From Arthrobacter crusticola (GTDB lineage: Bacteria > Actinomycetota > Actinomycetes > Actinomycetales > Micrococcaceae), in assembly GCF_004357995.1 (NCBI RefSeq), contig NZ_SMTK01000004.1:124001-188000 (forward strand): a DNA stretch of 64,000 nucleotides, written 5' to 3'. The translations under genes were made by a program, and so were the position numbers. The notes beneath the pieces were generated by a model. That model had not been told where the DNA came from. It did no database searches and was given only the letters and a program-made list of their open reading frames with translations. Every line of letters begins with the position of its first letter. The stretch's first letter is position 1. Shown piece by piece: positions 1-7,887 of the stretch.

Positions 1-1
1 C

Positions 2-568
2 AACCAGGACATCGCGGTCATCGGCGGCGGTGACTCCGCGCTCGAGGAAGCACTCTTCCTGACCAAGTTTGCCCGCTCCGTCACCGTCGTGCACCGTCGG
101 GACACCCTGAGGGCCTCGAAAATCATGCAGGACCGCGCTCTGGCCAACGAGAAGATCCGCTTTATTTGGAACTCCGAAGTCACCGGCATCCGTGGCGAGA
201 GCAAGGTCACCGGAATCCAGCTCAAGAGCACGGTCGACGGTGCGACCAGCGACCTGGATGTCACCGGCGTGTTCGTCGCCATCGGCAACGACCCGCGCAT
301 CGAGCTGGTCAAGGACCAGCTGACCCTGACGCCGGAGGGCACCATCGCCGTCGTCGGCAGGACCTCGAAGACCTCACTGCCCGGCGTCTTCGCTGCCGGC
401 GATGTCATCGACCCCACCTACCGTCAGGCGATTACGGCAGCCGGCTCGGGAGCCGCGGCTGCCATTGATGTCGAGCACTACCTGGCCGACCTCGGCGACG
501 CCGCGAAGACCGCGGCCGCAGTTCCCACGCCCCCGGCCGAAACCGTGTCCGAGCAGGCTTTCGTCTAA
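2..568 (+). CDS. trxB: Thioredoxin reductase, C-terminal part (5' end outside window)
   Basis: The reading frame is open from base 2 to a TAA at 566-568, giving the last 188 residues of a flavoprotein disulfide reductase. Visible are the NADPH-binding glycine motif ([11 protein letters not shown]), the following VVHRRD segment typical of thioredoxin reductases, and the C-terminal FAD motif (GVFAAGDV). The CxxC redox centre would lie upstream and is not in the window. The enzyme uses NADPH to reduce thioredoxin in the cytoplasm, and trxA follows after 19 bp, so the two are probably co-transcribed. The last ~25 residues are Ala/Pro-rich and look like a flexible tail. Confidence 0.95.
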   Translation, partial: NQDIAVIGGGDSALEEALFLTKFARSVTVVHRRDTLRASKIMQDRALANEKIRFIWNSEVTGIRGESKVTGIQLKSTVDGATSDLDVTGVFVAIGNDPRIELVKDQLTLTPEGTIAVVGRTSKTSLPGVFAAGDVIDPTYRQAITAAGSGAAAAIDVEHYLADLGDAAKTAAAVPTPPAETVSEQAFV

Positions 569-587
569 TCCACAAAGGGAGATACCA

Positions 588-914
588 ATGAGCACTACCA
601 AAGATGTAAGCGAAGCGACCTTCGAGGCGGACGTCCTCCAGGCCCAGAAACCGGTAATTGTTGATTTCTGGGCTGAGTGGTGTGGCCCCTGTCGTATGCT
701 TTCGCCCATCCTCGATGCGATCGCCGGAGAGCACTCCGAGAAGATCGACGTCGTCAAGGTGAACGTCGACGACAACCCCGCCATCGCCGCAAAGTACGGA
801 ATCACCTCGATTCCGGCGGTATACGTCTTCAAGGACGGCGAGGTGGCGGCTAAGTCCATCGGCGCCAAGCCCAAGCAGGTTCTTGAGCAGGAATTCTCAG
901 CCTTCATCAACTAA
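588..914 (+). CDS. trxA: Thioredoxin
   Basis: A 108-residue thioredoxin with the canonical WCGPC active site at residues 31-35 and the cis-proline region (TSIPAVYVF). It is the standard length for TrxA. I start it at ATG 588 because a good ribosome binding site (AAGGGAG, 574-580) precedes it; the open frame continues upstream only in an overlap with trxB. It is the cytoplasmic disulfide reductant recharged by TrxB, whose gene ends 19 bp upstream. A strong hairpin with a T-rich tail follows at 941-978 and closes the operon. Confidence 0.97.
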   Translation: MSTTKDVSEATFEADVLQAQKPVIVDFWAEWCGPCRMLSPILDAIAGEHSEKIDVVKVNVDDNPAIAAKYGITSIPAVYVFKDGEVAAKSIGAKPKQVLEQEFSAFIN

Positions 915-940
915 GGCTCAGCAGCCCTTCGCGGCTCACA

Positions 941-978
941 AGGCCGGCCGTCCCCAGGGGCGGCCGGCCTTTCCTTTT
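941..978 (+). terminator. Intrinsic terminator of trxB-trxA
   Basis: A perfect 10-bp inverted repeat (AGGCCGGCCG / CGGCCGGCCT, arms 941-950 and 961-970) is followed by a T-rich stretch (TTCCTTTT). It begins 26 bp after the trxA stop codon. Confidence 0.85.
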
Positions 979-1468
979 GCCGGTCGACCCCCGGGACCGC
1001 CCACCGACGGAACCGGGCAGCGCACAGCGGTCCTTCCGCTCTGTCGCCGCACCGGGGGGGTGGGCCGCACCGCCCCAGGGCAGGAGCACCCACGCGGAGT
1101 GCCCAGCAGGGCCGGAGGAGGGCCAGGGAGGACGCGCGCTGCCCTCTCCGGCCTCGCGCAGCGAGGGAGGCGTCCGTGCCTCTCTTGGGCCTCCGCAGCC
1201 GCGGGAGGGCACGGGGACCGCTCTTTGGCGGCGGGGGCTGCGGGAGAGTGCCGTGGAGCGGCCGCCTCGATGCGTGCGGTGAAGGGCTCCGGCCGCTCCT
1301 TCCCACCACGGACGACGAGATGTCGCCCGGCGGGACAAGGAGTCCGGGTCGGTCCTTGGAGCGGGGTGATGCAGTAGTGGTAGGGCCTCGATCGTGAGAC
1401 CGCCATGGACGGCAATGTAGGCGTACGCCCGCCGTTCACCCGCCGAACAAGGGCGCGCTACGGGTCCT

Positions 1469-1482
1469 GTTTCACGTGAAAC
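1469..1482. promoter_or_regulatory. parS site 1
   Basis: Exact 14-bp palindrome GTTTCACGTGAAAC, the actinobacterial ParB-binding site. It is the copy furthest from parB, with no extension of the palindrome beyond the core. Confidence 0.9.
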
Positions 1483-1765
1483 GCCTGACCGTCCATCGAA
1501 GCGTGCCCGCGGCGACGAGGCGTTCAACCCCCCTCCATAGGTTGTCGAATGAGGCTCGACGGACGAAGTCAGGCTCTCACGATGGTTCCACACCGGTCCG
1601 AAATCGTCCTGAAGGTGCGGCCAATTTGGGCACCCAGTGCGACGGTGATTTGTGCCTTTGCTCCGTCTCCTGGAGGTGCACCTACGTGGGGACAATGAGC
1701 CGGCAGCCGAAGGCGGGCTGCATCGTGGACCGTCCGCTCCCCGCGCGCCGAGGACCTGGTTATCA

Positions 1766-1779
1766 GTTTCACGTGAAAC
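1766..1779. promoter_or_regulatory. parS site 2
   Basis: Exact 14-bp parS palindrome in the gene-free region, 297 bp from site 1. Confidence 0.9.
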
Positions 1780-2059
1780 CCCGCCCGGGGTGCCAGGACC
1801 ATGCCATTTTCCGCCGGATCGCCGATCAGGGCGTCCATACCCATGACCCCGCGCTTCTCCCGGGCGTGGAGCTACCAGCCCGACAATGAAGATCCACAAT
1901 GGCTGCGGAGTCGCAGAATGCACCACCGTCTAGGGGCCCTGGGCCAGGCGTTCCACGACGCCCAGCCCGACGCTTCTGCGGCGTCGTACAGCAGACGACC
2001 GGCCTGGACTGTGGTCGACCGGCTTATCCGCTGAGGGGTTCTCGACCCTTTTGACCTAT

Positions 2060-2092
2060 GGGGCAATCTGCATGGACTCCGGGGCAATCTGC
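2060..2092. repeat. 12-bp direct repeat next to parS site 3
   Basis: GGGGCAATCTGC occurs at 2060-2071 and again at 2081-2092, start to start 21 bp (two helical turns). The pair ends 22 bp before parS site 3. It could be a protein-binding pair; nothing else supports a role. Confidence 0.5.
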
Positions 2093-2114
2093 TGTCCTCG
2101 CGCCGCTGTGCCCC

Positions 2115-2128
2115 GTTTCACGTGAAAC
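2115..2128. promoter_or_regulatory. parS site 3 (extended palindrome)
   Basis: Exact parS core; flanking bases extend it to a perfect 22-bp palindrome at 2111-2132 (CCCC...GGGG outside the core). Confidence 0.9.
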
Positions 2129-2393
2129 GGGGCAGGCACAACAGCCTTCTACCGCGGTCCCTCCGAGCGAGTGAGCACCTTTGGAACCGATGGACGCAGG
2201 GCGAGAGCCCGGCGCCGTTCGCCCGTCGGCTCCCGTGCGCGCACCGCGGGTGCGCCGGGCATGCCGACAAGACCCTGAAGCACCTACGCTGCCGTGTCGA
2301 AAGGAGAAGAGCCGGCCCGAAGATCGGGCACCCGGCAATCCAGTGGGGTACTGCAGCGTCTCCAGTGATGGTGCGTGCCCCGGGAAAACACCG

Positions 2394-2407
2394 GTTTCAC
2401 GTGAAAC
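2394..2407. promoter_or_regulatory. parS site 4 (extended palindrome)
   Basis: Exact parS core inside a perfect 20-bp palindrome at 2391-2410. Confidence 0.9.
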
Positions 2408-2579
2408 CGGACCAGATCCGCTCAGCGGCCTCAGGTGTCCTGCCGCCTGATCACCCGCAAAGCGGGACGACCGAGCTGGTCGCCGCCGAAGGGATAAGAC
2501 TGTGCCGGTCGAAGCGGACGCGGTCGTTACTGCGCGGGCACCTCTGCACAACGCCCCTCGGCGTTGATGGGGCTGCAAG

Positions 2580-2593
2580 GTTTCACGTGAAAC
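2580..2593. promoter_or_regulatory. parS site 5
   Basis: Exact parS core inside a 16-bp palindrome at 2579-2594, 186 bp from site 4. Confidence 0.9.
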
Positions 2594-3051
2594 CCCGGCG
2601 GCTGCGAACCGCTGTGGCCGCAAAACGTGGTCGATGCCGACGACGAGCGGGATCCGGCAGTCCGGCGCATAACCTCTCCCGCAGGCACCGGGCAGCGGGG
2701 TGGGCCCCCTCCGCCCTATGGTGCCGGCTGCGTAGCGCCGCCGTCCAGGCTCCACGCTTATGGCTGAGGGGACGGCGTGAACTGCCATAGGCGTGGCGCG
2801 GTGCCCGTACTCGGTGGGTGATACCCCGCAACTCGGCGCAGCGAATGTGACACCCGCGCGCACGACAGAATCAGCCACGGTGCCGTGCCCCTGGGAGGTG
2901 TCATCCGGGCGTTCCGCTGCGGTCTGCGCCTGCGCCGCCGCCAAACGTCCGCCTGGCGTTCCGTCGGTCTGCTCGCCGCTCCACCGCACCGTAGCGTGTT
3001 AGAAGCTGGTTCAAGAGACCGTCGGCTGCGCGGCATAGAGCACGACCCCAC

Positions 3052-3065
3052 GTTTCACGTGGAAC
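3052..3065. promoter_or_regulatory. Degenerate parS site 6
   Basis: GTTTCACGTGGAAC, one mismatch from the 14-bp core in the right half-site. It lies in line with the exact copies and is probably a weaker or decaying site. Confidence 0.65.
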
Positions 3066-3285
3066 GGGGGCCCTCTGCATCCAACTACTCCCGGCCGATC
3101 CCCAGGGCGCCTCGAAGAGGGCAGGGATCCGACCGGATTTCCCGCCGGGCACCGCGTCCGTCGCATCCAGCGGTGTCAGATGAACCCACCGGCTTCCTAT
3201 CTCGTCAGAGAACCGCGTGCCATCCACCTCCCAGGTGGGGGCTTTCGCGGAGCTCCGACCTTCGTCCTCGCCATCTCCGGCGGCC

Positions 3286-3299
3286 GTTTCACGTGAAAC
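3286..3299. promoter_or_regulatory. parS site 7
   Basis: Exact parS core inside an 18-bp palindrome at 3284-3301. Confidence 0.9.
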
Positions 3300-3441
3300 G
3301 GCACCGCTATTGGCTAACCAGGACACCAGGCTTCCATGCGTCTAAGAGCCAGGGGGCCGATCACTGGCTTTATCGGGCTCGGAAACGATTGGAACCACGC
3401 CCCACACAAAAGGCAGACGCCAGCCGCCGTCGTCCGGCTTC

Positions 3442-3455
3442 GTTTCACGTGAAAC
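3442..3455. promoter_or_regulatory. parS site 8
   Basis: Exact 14-bp parS core, 156 bp from site 7, the closest pair in the array. Confidence 0.9.
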
Positions 3456-3701
3456 AGCCAGGACCCCGGGTGTCCAGCGCCCGCCCGCGAACCTTTCGCT
3501 TTCCCGTTGGCCACCGCATACGCCCGAACCGCAGTAGAGCGAATGACCACCTTGCGGGATGCCGGCATCTGCCCGCGGCCGCCCTGGCCTTCTCCGACCG
3601 GTTGAGGCAGAGCCGCCCTCCCGGCCTCATTCCGGCACTCCGACCGCATAGGGCTCTCCCCGGCGAAACACACCTGCCGCAACAAGAGGCCCACCTTAAC
3701 A

Positions 3702-3739
3702 AAACGCTGGCCCGTTTCACGTGAAACGGGCCAGCGTTT
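3702..3739 (-). terminator. 38-bp perfect palindrome: parAB terminator built around a parS site
   Basis: The arms 3702-3720 and 3721-3739 are perfect reverse complements of 19 bases each with no spacer. It starts 21 bp after the parB stop (parB is on the minus strand). Read leftward it is followed by a T-rich run (TTTTGTT), so the RNA can act as an intrinsic terminator. The centre is an exact parS core at 3714-3727, so the same DNA should also bind ParB. Confidence 0.75.
3714..3727. promoter_or_regulatory. parS site 9, inside the parB terminator palindrome
   Basis: Exact 14-bp parS core at the dyad centre of the 38-bp palindrome, 34 bp downstream of the parB stop codon. Confidence 0.9.
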
Positions 3740-3760
3740 GGTCAGATTCTGCCGTTGTAT

Positions 3761-5365
3761 TCAGCCGGCGGGTGGCGCCAAGACGGTCATGATGCGGTTG
3801 AGGTCATCCACGCTGGCAAACTCGATGCTCACCTTGCCCTTGCGGGCACCAAGCGTGATTTTCACGCTCGTATCCAGACGGTCCGAGAGTGACGTCGCCA
3901 GATAGTCAAGACGTTCATGGCGCGCCGCGTTACGTGGGGCGGTCGGCTTCGCCTGCCGCCGCAGCCCGTCGCTCATCGCCACGATCTCCTCGGTGGACCG
4001 CACCGAAAGGCCCTCCGCCACGATCCGTTGGGCCAGCTTCTCCATATCGGCCTGGTCGGCCAGACCCAGCAGGGCACGCGCGTGCCCTGCGGACAACACT
4101 CCGGCCGCCACGCGCCTCTGAACCAGCGGAGGAAGCTTCATCAACCGCAGTGTGTTGGAAATCTGGGGGCGGGACCGTCCGATGCGCTCGGCCAGCTCCT
4201 CGTGGGAACAACCAAAGTCGTCGAGCAGCTGCTGATACGCCGCCGCTTCTTCAAGCGGATTGAGCGAGCTCCGGTGGAGGTTCTCAAGCAGCGCGTCGCG
4301 CAGGAGGTCGTCATCGGCAGTGGACCGGATGATCGCTGGTACACGTTCAAGCCCGGCTTCGCGGGTGGCACGCCAGCGGCGCTCACCCATGACCAGCTCG
4401 TAGGGAGCATCGCCCTTCTCGGAGGAGGGGCGGACCACGATGGGCTGCAGCACCCCGATCTCACGGATGGAGTGAACCAGCTCGGCCATGTCATCGGCAT
4501 CGAAGACCGAACGGGGCTGCTTCCGGTTGGGGTGGATGGCATCGAGCGGGAGTTCGGCGAACCGGGCGCCCGGAACCTCAAGAAGTCCGCCTGCGTCGCC
4601 GTCTACTCCATCGGCCGGCGCAGGCTCCGCGTCCCCGGCTGCAGCGGCGGTATCGGGCTTCCCGGTCCCGGTGGGCTCCTCCGCCTGTACCGGCGCTTCA
4701 CGCTCCTCAACCGCTGCCCGCTCCACTACTACAGCCACCGATTCCGTCCCTGCAGGGCTCTGAGCGGTTTCTCCGGGGCCCTGGACGCCTGCTTCAGCCT
4801 TCTGCGGAGCGATTCCAGCGTCGGGCACGTCCGCGGCCGGACCGGCCTCCCCGCGGACGGCAGCGGGCGCTGGCGCCTGCTCTGGTTCCGGCCAAGCAGC
4901 CGGGGCATCGGCAACAGCCGGACCCTCCGAGGCTGACGCAGCCTTCTTCCGGCCCTTGGCACCGGTACTCCGGGCGGCGGACGACGGCGCGGGGGAAGCG
5001 TCGGCCACCGAAGGGGAGGCTTCGGTTTCACGTGAAACCTCAGCCGGGGAGACCGATGGCATTTTTTCTGTGGATTCCGCAACCGGAGAGATGGCGCCGC
5101 GCTTTGCCGGGGGTGCGGTCTTCGCTGCGGGCTTGCCAGCATTGCGGCGCGAAGGAGCAATCAACGCATCCTTGTTGATTCCGCTGCCCCGCTGCGCCCG
5201 CTTCGCCCCGGGTGTTCCGTCCTGCCCCTGCCCGGAGGTGAAGAAGAGATCAGCCGGACGGCCGGACTGCTTGAGGGACTCGGAGGAAACCTCCGTTTCT
5301 TCGGGAGGGGCGCTGGGAATGAGCGCACCCAGACCACGGCCAAGACCCCGGCGCTTTTCCGCCAT
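3761..5365 (-). CDS. parB: Chromosome partitioning protein ParB
   Basis: A 534-residue ParB that binds parS, loads as a CTP-dependent clamp and stimulates ParA. The N-terminal motif [10 protein letters not shown] (residues 8-17), which contacts ParA, is followed by about 245 Ala/Pro/Glu-rich residues of apparent disorder. The conserved core starts near residue 265 with [13 protein letters not shown], then the GERRWRA motif (327-333) and the ENLHR...LNPLEEA motif (361-374) of the CTP pocket, a helix-turn-helix (~383-410) and a C-terminal dimer domain. Many ParB proteins have 300-400 residues, so the linker is long. A parS copy lies within the gene at 5025-5038. parA is 90 bp upstream. Confidence 0.96.
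   Translation of the reverse strand: MAEKRRGLGRGLGALIPSAPPEETEVSSESLKQSGRPADLFFTSGQGQDGTPGAKRAQRGSGINKDALIAPSRRNAGKPAAKTAPPAKRGAISPVAESTEKMPSVSPAEVSRETEASPSVADASPAPSSAARSTGAKGRKKAASASEGPAVADAPAAWPEPEQAPAPAAVRGEAGPAADVPDAGIAPQKAEAGVQGPGETAQSPAGTESVAVVVERAAVEEREAPVQAEEPTGTGKPDTAAAAGDAEPAPADGVDGDAGGLLEVPGARFAELPLDAIHPNRKQPRSVFDADDMAELVHSIREIGVLQPIVVRPSSEKGDAPYELVMGERRWRATREAGLERVPAIIRSTADDDLLRDALLENLHRSSLNPLEEAAAYQQLLDDFGCSHEELAERIGRSRPQISNTLRLMKLPPLVQRRVAAGVLSAGHARALLGLADQADMEKLAQRIVAEGLSVRSTEEIVAMSDGLRRQAKPTAPRNAARHERLDYLATSLSDRLDTSVKITLGARKGKVSIEFASVDDLNRIMTVLAPPAG
5025..5038. promoter_or_regulatory. parS site 10, inside parB
   Basis: Exact parS core in the part of parB that encodes the disordered linker, where it specifies Val-Ser-Arg-Glu-Thr (residues 110-114). 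The palindrome is 16 bp at 5024-5039. Confidence 0.9.
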
Positions 5366-5455
5366 TGGTTACCCTTTCAGATTGCGAACGGCTTAGGTTC
5401 GCGAGATACGACGCTAGGAACAGTGTAGGGGCGGCTCAGCCGGCACCCGTTGAGG

Positions 5456-6538
5456 CTAACTACGTTCGGCGATTTCCGCTGCGGCCTCAAGGTAGGACAA
5501 GGCACCGGACGACGACGGATCGTAGGTCATGACGGTCTGCTGGTAGCTTGGGGCCTCGGAAATTCGCACCGAACGAGGTACGACTGCCTTCAGGACCTGC
5601 TTCGGGAAGTGCTCCCGCACCTCGGCGGCCACCTGGGCGGCGAGGTTGGTCCGTCCGTCATACATCGTCAGGAGAATGGTTGAGACAACCAGGTCCGCGT
5701 TGAGGTGCTTCTGGATCATCTCAATGTTCTTCAGCAGCTGGCTCAGTCCCTCGAGTGCGTAGTACTCGCACTGGATCGGGATGAGGACTTCCCGCGCCGC
5801 GACGAACGCATTGACCGTCAGCAGTCCGAGGCTCGGCGGGCAGTCGATGAAAATGTAGTCAAGGCGAGGCTCACCGTTTTCGGCGCGCTCCTTGGCGTAC
5901 ACGTCGATCGCACGGCGCAGGCGCTGCTCCCGGGCAACCAGGGACACCAGCTCGATTTCGGCGCCGGCGAGGTGGATGGTGGCCGGCGCGCAGATCAGGT
6001 TGTCGATATCGGGGCATGGTGCAACGACCTGGCTCAGCGGCAGGTCATCAATCAGGACGTCGTAGATGCTGTCGACTTCGGCGTGGTGGGGGATCCCCAG
6101 CGCCGTGGACGCGTTTCCCTGGGGATCGATGTCGATCACCAGCACGTTGAGGCCGGAAGTCGCGAGTGCCGCGGCGATGTTGACGGTCGTCGTGGTCTTA
6201 CCGACCCCGCCCTTCTGATTGCTGATCGTGACCACGCGCGTGGACTCCGGCCGGGGAAGCTTGCGCCCCAGCAGCTTCTCCCGCCGCCGGGTTTCGCTGG
6301 CCAGCTCCCTGCCCAGTGGGGAGGAGTCGTCCATGGCTTCCATCACGCTGTTGCCCTTGCCGCCCTTCTTGACCGGCGCTTCGGCGGCGTCGGACAGCGA
6401 GAAAGTTGTTTCACGTGAAACGATCCCGGTATTGGCCGGATCCGCAAACACTTCAGGTTGAATCTCCCCGAGCCCGACGGCCAGCGGCGCTCCCGCAACC
6501 AACATGGTCGAGTTCCGCTTAGATGCGGTGTCTTTCAT
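5456..6538 (-). CDS. parA: Chromosome partitioning ATPase ParA
   Basis: A ParA/MinD-type ATPase that drives origin segregation with ParB. The deviant Walker A motif KGGVGKTTT lies near residues 109-117, followed by DIDPQGNAST and the FIDCPPSLGLLT Walker B region. I give 360 residues from ATG 6538; ATG 6505 is an alternative, and neither has a strong ribosome binding site. The long open frame upstream overlaps rsmG in another frame and is not coding. The first ~98 residues precede the ATPase fold and look disordered; a parS copy lies in that part. It is 136 bp downstream of rsmG and 90 bp upstream of parB. Confidence 0.94.
   Translation of the reverse strand: MKDTASKRNSTMLVAGAPLAVGLGEIQPEVFADPANTGIVSRETTFSLSDAAEAPVKKGGKGNSVMEAMDDSSPLGRELASETRRREKLLGRKLPRPESTRVVTISNQKGGVGKTTTTVNIAAALATSGLNVLVIDIDPQGNASTALGIPHHAEVDSIYDVLIDDLPLSQVVAPCPDIDNLICAPATIHLAGAEIELVSLVAREQRLRRAIDVYAKERAENGEPRLDYIFIDCPPSLGLLTVNAFVAAREVLIPIQCEYYALEGLSQLLKNIEMIQKHLNADLVVSTILLTMYDGRTNLAAQVAAEVREHFPKQVLKAVVPRSVRISEAPSYQQTVMTYDPSSSGALSYLEAAAEIAERS
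6408..6421. promoter_or_regulatory. parS site 11, inside parA
   Basis: Exact parS core in the 5' part of parA, encoding Val-Ser-Arg-Glu-Thr at residues 40-44 of the protein as started at 6538. It is the copy nearest to oriC, about 5.3 kb from the dnaA-dnaN spacer. Confidence 0.9.
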
Positions 6539-6674
6539 AGTCACTCGGTAGCTCACTTCCAACATGCCAGGCGCTGTTACTTCTAAGACTAACGGGTTGC
6601 CTGACCTCGCCGGCGTTCCCGCGCGGCGATCCGGCCACCGGCTCACCGCCCAGGACCCGCTGTGGACGCCGGGA

Positions 6675-7349
6675 TCAGCCGACGGTGATGCGGACCACCG
6701 TTGTCGGCTCCTCCAGCACGGCTTCGCCTGCTGTGACAATCTCGACGCTGCTGCCGCCCAGACGGCGGATAACCTTCCGCGCGTCAGCCACCTCTTCGGC
6801 GGCGCTGCGGCCCTTGATGGCGAGGACCTGGCCTTCGCCCTTGAGCAGGGGCATGGTGAGGCCGGCCAGCTTGGACATAGCGGAGACAGCCCTTGCGGTG
6901 ACCACGTCGACGTCGACGGACCTGACGGCCTGTTCGGCGCGTGCCCGCTGGACCGAGACGTTGTCGAGCCCGAGATCCTCGACGACCTCATTGAGCCATG
7001 CCACCCGGCGTTCGAGTGGTTCAACCAGCACTAGGGAAAGGTCGGGACGGGCGATGGCCAGGGCAATCCCGGGCAGGCCCGCACCGCTTCCGACGTCGCA
7101 CACCGACTTGCCATTCCCGATCAGCTCGGCGACGACCGCGCAGTTGAGGACGTGCCGCCCCCACAGGCGCGGAACCTCGCGGGGGCCCAGCAGCCCACGC
7201 TCGATGCCGGAGGTGGCGAGGTGCTCAACAAAGCGCTCCGCCAGGGCGAACCGCTCGCCGAACACCGCCTCCGCGGCCTTCCGCTCCGCGGCCGTGGGAA
7301 GCACCGCCGGAGGCGTTCCGCTTACGGACACTGGAGAGTCCTCAGTCAT
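6675..7349 (-). CDS. rsmG: 16S rRNA (guanine-N7) methyltransferase RsmG
   Basis: A 224-residue SAM-dependent methyltransferase that modifies one guanine of 16S rRNA (G527 in E. coli numbering). The SAM-binding motif (VCDVGSGAGLPGIALAI) is clear, followed by LVEPLERRVAWLNEV. I start it at ATG 7349, which overlaps the end of jag by 8 bp, rather than at the in-frame codon further upstream that would overlap jag by almost 90 bp. It belongs to the conserved rpmH-to-parB cluster, and translational coupling to jag is likely. Confidence 0.95.
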   Translation of the reverse strand: MTEDSPVSVSGTPPAVLPTAAERKAAEAVFGERFALAERFVEHLATSGIERGLLGPREVPRLWGRHVLNCAVVAELIGNGKSVCDVGSGAGLPGIALAIARPDLSLVLVEPLERRVAWLNEVVEDLGLDNVSVQRARAEQAVRSVDVDVVTARAVSAMSKLAGLTMPLLKGEGQVLAIKGRSAAEEVADARKVIRRLGGSSVEIVTAGEAVLEEPTTVVRITVG

Positions 7350-7887
7350 CGCTAGTGGAAACCACGATGTGCCGGCCGGGGCCTTCGCCCTCGGACTCAC
7401 TGACGAAACCGAGCTCGGCCACCGCGTCATGGACGATCTTCCGCTCGTAGGCGCTCATCGGTTCGAGCTCTACTTCGGCACCGGTTTCCTTCGCTTGGGC
7501 CACAGCGTCTTCGGCGATCTTCCGGAGCTCGTCCCCACGTACCCCTCGGTAGCCGTCGACGTCGAGAACGAGCCTGGAGCGGTTGGACGTTGCCGTCAGC
7601 ACGGACAGCCGGGTCAGTTCCTGGAGCGCCTCAAGCACCTCTCCGTCACGTCCGACCAGGGCCTTCAACCCGTTGTTGCTGCGGTCCTCGGAGACGATGG
7701 AGATGTAGGTGCGCCCGCTGCGGACCTCGATGTCGATATCGCCGTCGATATCCGCAATGTCCAAAAGCTCTTCGAGGTAGTCGGCAGCGACATCGCCCTC
7801 GTCCTCGAGACGGGAGGCCTTGGAAGCGTCGTCGCCGTCCTCCTCCGTGATGTCCGCTGGTTCCGGGCGCTCGTTATCGATGCTCAT
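7342..7887 (-). CDS. jag: Jag/SpoIIIJ-associated RNA-binding protein (KH and R3H domains)
   Basis: A 181-residue cytoplasmic protein. An acidic N-terminus (1-35) is followed by a KH-like domain with LVGRDGEVLEALQEL near residues 78-92 and a C-terminal R3H domain containing ERKIVHDAVAELGF and GPGRHIVV. Members bind RNA and are encoded beside yidC; roles in cell division and envelope homeostasis have been reported in Gram-positive bacteria. It overlaps the yidC stop by 4 bp (ATGA) and rsmG by 8 bp. Confidence 0.93.
   Translation of the reverse strand: MSIDNERPEPADITEEDGDDASKASRLEDEGDVAADYLEELLDIADIDGDIDIEVRSGRTYISIVSEDRSNNGLKALVGRDGEVLEALQELTRLSVLTATSNRSRLVLDVDGYRGVRGDELRKIAEDAVAQAKETGAEVELEPMSAYERKIVHDAVAELGFVSESEGEGPGRHIVVSTSDD

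Larger units (their letters stand above)
979..3701. other. Gene-free parS region between trxA and parB
   Basis: About 2.7 kb with no convincing gene on either strand. The longest open frames (907-1926 and 2024-2989 on the minus strand, 2885-3724 on the plus strand) are Arg/Pro/Gly/His-rich, lack ribosome binding sites and resemble no family I know. Several run straight through parS copies, which translate to the same short peptide each time. What the stretch does hold is seven exact copies and one degenerate copy of the 14-mer GTTTCACGTGAAAC, spaced 156-472 bp apart. It also has a 12-bp direct repeat at 2060-2092. It probably serves as a ParB loading platform. Confidence 0.75.

Noticed and set aside
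907..1926. 339-residue open frame on the minus strand in the parS region
   Set aside because: It is Arg/Pro/Gly/Ser-rich without family likeness or ribosome binding site, runs through parS sites 1 and 2 and overlaps the trxA terminator. High GC gives such frames by chance.
2024..2989. 321-residue open frame on the minus strand in the parS region
   Set aside because: Same composition problem. It repeats the peptide V-S-R-E-T only because parS translates so in this phase.
2885..3724. 279-residue open frame on the plus strand before parB
   Set aside because: Runs through four parS copies, ends inside the 38-bp palindrome and has no ribosome binding site or known domain.
6539..7024. N-terminal extension of parA to 522 residues
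   Set aside because: The extension overlaps rsmG on the same strand in another frame and is unlike any ParA.
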